A stretch of 64,000 nucleotides of DNA from JAFGVL01 sp963662245 (GTDB lineage Bacteria; Bacteroidota; Bacteroidia; Bacteroidales; Paludibacteraceae), in NCBI GenBank assembly GCA_963662245.2, contig CAXXVQ010000008.1, positions 124,001-188,000 of the forward strand. Direction: 5' to 3'. This document shows, piece by piece, positions 60,750 through 64,000 of this stretch. Position 1 is the first letter of the stretch; each line of letters opens with the position of its first letter. The translations under genes were made by a program, and so were the position numbers. The notes below the pieces were generated by a model. That model ran no database searches and had not been told where the DNA came from. It saw only the letters and a list, made by a program, of their open reading frames with translations.

Positions 60750-61526
60750 ATGATAGACATAAAATATTTTAAAGAATACAGAGAAAAACTAGGTTTTACG
60801 AATCAAAATAGTGTAAAATCATTCTTTGCAGCAAAAGATATCACTCCAACGGTTGATTATAATTATATCGAATTATTAAACTCTAGATTATTCGAAATTA
60901 TTTCAAAGTTAAATGAACTAGTTGTTGATGAATTAAAAATTGCTGATTTAGATGTTTTCTGTAATGAAAATATTGTCTCTGTCTTTGAACAACTTAAAAC
61001 AAATGATATTATTCCAAGATTAAATAATCAAGGTAGACGACCGGAAGAAGTTTATTTTTCATGGATGAGGGGATTTGTAATTTCTTCGTATTTTATAAAT
61101 GCTTTGAGTTTAATTTTTGAAGTTAATGTTGAAAATATTGAGTTGATTGGAGATGATGATTTAATAAATATTGAAACATTTAAAAGAACTCCGAAAGCTG
61201 ACTTGCAAATAACACTGAATGATGGAAATATAATTCGAATTGAAGTTCAATCAGGTTTTCAAGGGATTAATGATATAAAACAGCATAAGGTTCTTGAAGC
61301 TAAAAGGATTAAAAGAGAAGAAGGAATTTCTTCGATGGTAATTCACTTTGATTTATTTAATGGTCAAGTTGCATTTGTGAGAATTGATGAAATTGATGAT
61401 GATAGCGTGAATTGGATAACAAGACAGCAAATGGAAGGTCAAACAGTTTTTAATATTGACCAAAATTATTTTGCTTGGAAAATAACTGAGATTCCACCAA
61501 AATATCTTGAATTAGTTAGTTTATAG
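60750..61526 (+). CDS. Probable type II restriction endonuclease
   Basis: 258 aa, AT-rich (Asn, Ile, Lys, Asp high), unlike the neighbouring cob genes. A PD-(D/E)xK-like core can be seen: TPKAD with D151, then IIRIEVQSG with E165 and Q167 in place of the usual Lys, followed by an amphipathic helix (NDIKQHKVLEAKRI). The function is assigned mainly from tight linkage (7 bp) to a cytosine methyltransferase. Recognition site unknown. Confidence 0.65.
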   Translation: MIDIKYFKEYREKLGFTNQNSVKSFFAAKDITPTVDYNYIELLNSRLFEIISKLNELVVDELKIADLDVFCNENIVSVFEQLKTNDIIPRLNNQGRRPEEVYFSWMRGFVISSYFINALSLIFEVNVENIELIGDDDLINIETFKRTPKADLQITLNDGNIIRIEVQSGFQGINDIKQHKVLEAKRIKREEGISSMVIHFDLFNGQVAFVRIDEIDDDSVNWITRQQMEGQTVFNIDQNYFAWKITEIPPKYLELVSL

Positions 61527-61533
61527 GTAAAAT

Positions 61534-62646
61534 ATGAAAAGACTTAAGGTTATAGATTTATTTGCAGGAGTTGGAGGTCTTAGCTATGGTTTTGCACATG
61601 ATAAAAACTTTGAAATCATAGCTGCGAATGAAATTTTGGCTCCAATGGCAAAAGCTTATGAACTAAATCACCCCTCAGTAAAGGTATATTGCAAAGACAT
61701 AAAGGATTTTGGATTGTCAGATCTTCAAAAGGATTTTGGGATAAAAGAAGGAGAAGTTGATTTAGTTGTTGGAGGACCCCCATGTCAGGCATATTCAACT
61801 GTTGGCAAAAGATTAATTGATGACCCGAGAGGTCAATTGTTTCAAGAATATTACCGAGTTCTTAAAGAAATTAATCCTAAAGCGTTTTTATTTGAGAATG
61901 TAAAAGGATTATTATCTATGCAAGGTGGAGAACTGTTTTCTACCATAATGGGTCTTTTTAAATCTTTAGGATATAAGGTTGTTTATAAAGTTTTGAATGC
62001 TGCTGATTTTGGAGCTCCTCAAATTAGAGAAAGAGTAATAATAATTGGTTCAAAATTAAATTCGGATTTTGTTTATCCTGAACCTACGCATTTTAATCCT
62101 GAAGAAGCTTCGTTATTAACTTCAAACTTAACTCCATATCTAACTCTTGCTGAAGCAATAAGTGATTTGCCTTTTATCACTAGTGGAGAAGAGGATTTTG
62201 AGTATGCGGAACATCCCAAAAATGAGTTCCAAAAACTGATGAGACAAAATGCTCCTAAAAAACTGATGGATCATAATGCTCCCAAAAATAATCAGAAGCT
62301 GGTTAAATTAATGGAATGTCTTCCTGATGGAGGAACACCGAGAGATGTGCCCGAAGAACTTAGACCTAAAAGTGGTTTTGCAAATACTTATTGTAGGTTA
62401 TGGTGGAATAGACCAAGCACTACAATTACAAGAAATTTAAGTACTCCATCATCTTCAAGATGTATACACCCAAAAGCACCAAGACCATTGACAACAAGAG
62501 AAGGTGCACGAATTCAATGTTTTCCTGATGACTATATTTTTTATGGTTCAAGAAGCGATAGAAATCTTCAAATTGGGAATGCTGTTCCTACATTCTTATC
62601 TATTGCATTAAAAGAATCTATAAAAAGTCATTTTGAGAAAGCATAA
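61534..62646 (+). CDS. DNA (cytosine-5-)-methyltransferase
   Basis: 370 aa. Canonical m5C motifs: I DLFAGVGG (residues 8-15), IV GGPPCQ with catalytic C84, VI ENV at 121-123, VIII Q163-I-R-E-R167, and X GNAVP near the C terminus; the target-recognition region lies between VIII and IX. Protects host DNA from the neighbouring endonuclease. Low-GC codon use and location inside the cob cluster point to horizontal acquisition. Confidence 0.93.
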   Translation: MKRLKVIDLFAGVGGLSYGFAHDKNFEIIAANEILAPMAKAYELNHPSVKVYCKDIKDFGLSDLQKDFGIKEGEVDLVVGGPPCQAYSTVGKRLIDDPRGQLFQEYYRVLKEINPKAFLFENVKGLLSMQGGELFSTIMGLFKSLGYKVVYKVLNAADFGAPQIRERVIIIGSKLNSDFVYPEPTHFNPEEASLLTSNLTPYLTLAEAISDLPFITSGEEDFEYAEHPKNEFQKLMRQNAPKKLMDHNAPKNNQKLVKLMECLPDGGTPRDVPEELRPKSGFANTYCRLWWNRPSTTITRNLSTPSSSRCIHPKAPRPLTTREGARIQCFPDDYIFYGSRSDRNLQIGNAVPTFLSIALKESIKSHFEKA

Positions 62647-62660
62647 TAAATATCTTTTCT

Positions 62661-64000
62661 ATGCAACCCCTAACCCCCATACTCTTTGTCGGAACGGGTT
62701 CCGATGTAGGCAAATCGGTAATTAATGCCGCTTTTTGTCGCATCTTTAAGCAAGACGGTTATGCGCCTGCTCCGTTCAAAGCACAAAATATGTCGCTTAA
62801 CTCTTACGCCAGTGAAGAAGGCTTGGAGTTGGGTCGTGCGCAGGCAGTGCAGGCAGAAGCTTGCGGTATTCCTTGCCTGAGTGCTATGAATCCTATTTTA
62901 CTAAAACCCACGAGCGAGCAAAAAGCGCAAATCGTACTCAATGGTAAACCCATGGGCAACCAAACCGCTCGTGAGTATTTTATGGGCACTGACCGTGAAA
63001 ACCTCTTTGCCGAAGTGATGAAAGCTTGGCATAGTTTGGCAGATAAATACAACCCAATTGTGATGGAAGGTGCGGGCAGCATCTCCGAGATGAACCTTTG
63101 GGACAAGGATATTGTGAATATGCGCATGGCTTTGGCTACGGGTGCTGCTACGGTGCTTGTGGCAGATATCGACCGAGGCGGTGTGTTTGCTTCCGTGTAT
63201 GGCAGCATCAAACTTTTGCCCGAGGAAGAGCGCAAGCACATCAAAGGGATTTTGATTAATAAATTTCGTGGTGATATTAGCCTGTTTGAGGATGGGCGTA
63301 AAATGCTGGAAGAGCTGACGGGTGTTCCTGTGATTGGTGTGGTGCCGTATTTTCAGGATATCCAGATTGAGCAGGAAGACAGCGTGGTGCTGGATTATAA
63401 GCGTGGAGCTAATCAGGATGGCAAACTCAATGTAGCAGTGGTGCTGCTGCGTCATATGAGCAATTTTACGGATTTCAATGCCTTGGAGCGTATGCCTGAG
63501 GTGAATCTATATTACACCGCCAATGCGAAGGAACTAGCCAAGGCGGATATTATTCTGCTGCCGGGTTCTAAAAATACGATGTCCGATTTGCAACACATTC
63601 GCCGAGAAGGTTTGGCGCAGGTGATTCTACAAGCTGCTGAGCAGGGAAAAGCCGTGTACGGAATCTGTGGCGGTTACCAAATGATGGGGCAGGAAATTCA
63701 TGACCCTAATGGTGTGGAAGGCGATACGCCAAGCATGCCCGGTTTAGGTCTGCTACCAACCGTAACTACGCTGACCGAAGAAAAACGCAGCGTTCAAACT
63801 TCCTTTACTTTTGGTGAAAAAGCAGTGCCTTGTCAAGGCTACGAAATACATATGGGTACAACGGAGCTGCAAGGAGCAGAACCGCTTTGTGAATTGTCGG
63901 ATGGTTCGTGGGATGGCTGTAAGGTGTCGGATAAATTATGGGGTTCGTATCTGCATGGCATCTTAGATAATAAAGCTGTGCTTCAGGCAATTTTTGAAGC
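62661..64000 (+). CDS. cobQ: Cobyric acid synthase, 3' end beyond the window
   Basis: 446 codons are present without a stop. Start ATG at 62661, 14 bp after the methyltransferase gene. N-terminal P-loop-like GTGSDVGKS (residues 11-19), KAQNMSLNSYA, GAGSISEMNL, ADIDRGGVFAS; C-terminal glutamine amidotransferase domain with nucleophile C336 in GICGGYQMMG, YEIHMG and SYLHGI. Amidates four side chains of adenosylcobyrinic a,c-diamide. Usual length about 490 aa, so only the last residues are missing. Confidence 0.95.
   Translation, partial: MQPLTPILFVGTGSDVGKSVINAAFCRIFKQDGYAPAPFKAQNMSLNSYASEEGLELGRAQAVQAEACGIPCLSAMNPILLKPTSEQKAQIVLNGKPMGNQTAREYFMGTDRENLFAEVMKAWHSLADKYNPIVMEGAGSISEMNLWDKDIVNMRMALATGAATVLVADIDRGGVFASVYGSIKLLPEEERKHIKGILINKFRGDISLFEDGRKMLEELTGVPVIGVVPYFQDIQIEQEDSVVLDYKRGANQDGKLNVAVVLLRHMSNFTDFNALERMPEVNLYYTANAKELAKADIILLPGSKNTMSDLQHIRREGLAQVILQAAEQGKAVYGICGGYQMMGQEIHDPNGVEGDTPSMPGLGLLPTVTTLTEEKRSVQTSFTFGEKAVPCQGYEIHMGTTELQGAEPLCELSDGSWDGCKVSDKLWGSYLHGILDNKAVLQAIFE

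Noticed and set aside
62804..63455. Minus-strand frames inside cobQ
   Set aside because: Shadow frames; the plus strand encodes an unbroken cobyric acid synthase through the window end.
1..64000. CRISPR arrays, tRNA and rRNA genes
   Set aside because: I looked for regularly spaced repeats, tRNA arms and CCA ends, and conserved rRNA stretches in all gaps. The only repeats are dispersed palindromes and the 32-bp array at 190-285, which has no spacers.

Overview
The window looks like chromosomal DNA of a member of the Bacteroidota, most probably order Bacteroidales. The DNA is AT-rich. Many genes are preceded by the Bacteroidota -7 box TAnnTTTG (sometimes with a TTG about 20 bp upstream) rather than E. 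coli-type promoters. Families largely confined to the phylum are present (DUF4831, DUF5686, BtuG-like lipoprotein), and at least one secreted enzyme ends in a type IX secretion (T9SS) sorting domain. No rRNA, tRNA or CRISPR array was recognised. Genus cannot be fixed from sequence alone.

Layout. 0-9.6 kb: housekeeping and envelope genes (5' end of a POT peptide transporter, DUF4143 ATPase, nnr, DUF4831 protein, tdk/AI-2E transporter, rsmI, coiled-coil lipoprotein, YjjG-like phosphatase). 9.6-19.5 kb: exported enzymes (an M28-like protein with altered active site, a T9SS pectinase, an S8 protease) plus recQ and xseAB. 19.5-25 kb: a leftward block with a B3/4-domain protein, rlmF overlapping a HEPN-MNT toxin-antitoxin pair, a TauE/SafE permease, pgeF and obgE. 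25-34.7 kb: a TetR remnant, envelope lipid genes (PagL-like deacylase, DUF5686 barrel, diacylglycerol kinase-like protein, GNAT acyltransferase) and uvrA. 34.7-41 kb: two outer-membrane proteins, a patatin lipase, an IS4-family insertion sequence, a small non-autonomous relative of it, and aquaporin. 41-49.6 kb: a MEKHLA protein, a tandemly duplicated protein of unknown function, iorAB, a RloC/PrrC-like ATPase between near-identical direct repeats, and a zeta-toxin locus broken by a 307-bp miniature element.

49.6-64 kb is a cobalamin region. Two cobalamin riboswitches head btuFCD and btuB-btuG respectively; cobU, cobT, cobS, cobC, a second cobT and cobQ (cut by the window end) follow. Together these import corrinoid through the outer membrane (BtuG/BtuB), carry it across the inner membrane (BtuFCD) and rebuild the nucleotide loop and side chains (CobQ, CobU, CobT, CobS, CobC). 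A type II restriction-modification pair with its own promoter sits between the second cobT and cobQ.

The most distinctive feature is the density of small palindromic or inverted-repeat elements between genes. Three insertions can be dissected exactly: an IS and a MITE with nearly the same 17-bp ends, each inserted in the loop of an intrinsic terminator hairpin, and a 307-bp element with 19-bp ends and an 8-bp target duplication whose removal restores a full zeta-toxin reading frame. A further 116-bp element with 27-bp perfect arms supplies the start codon and first residues of cobS.
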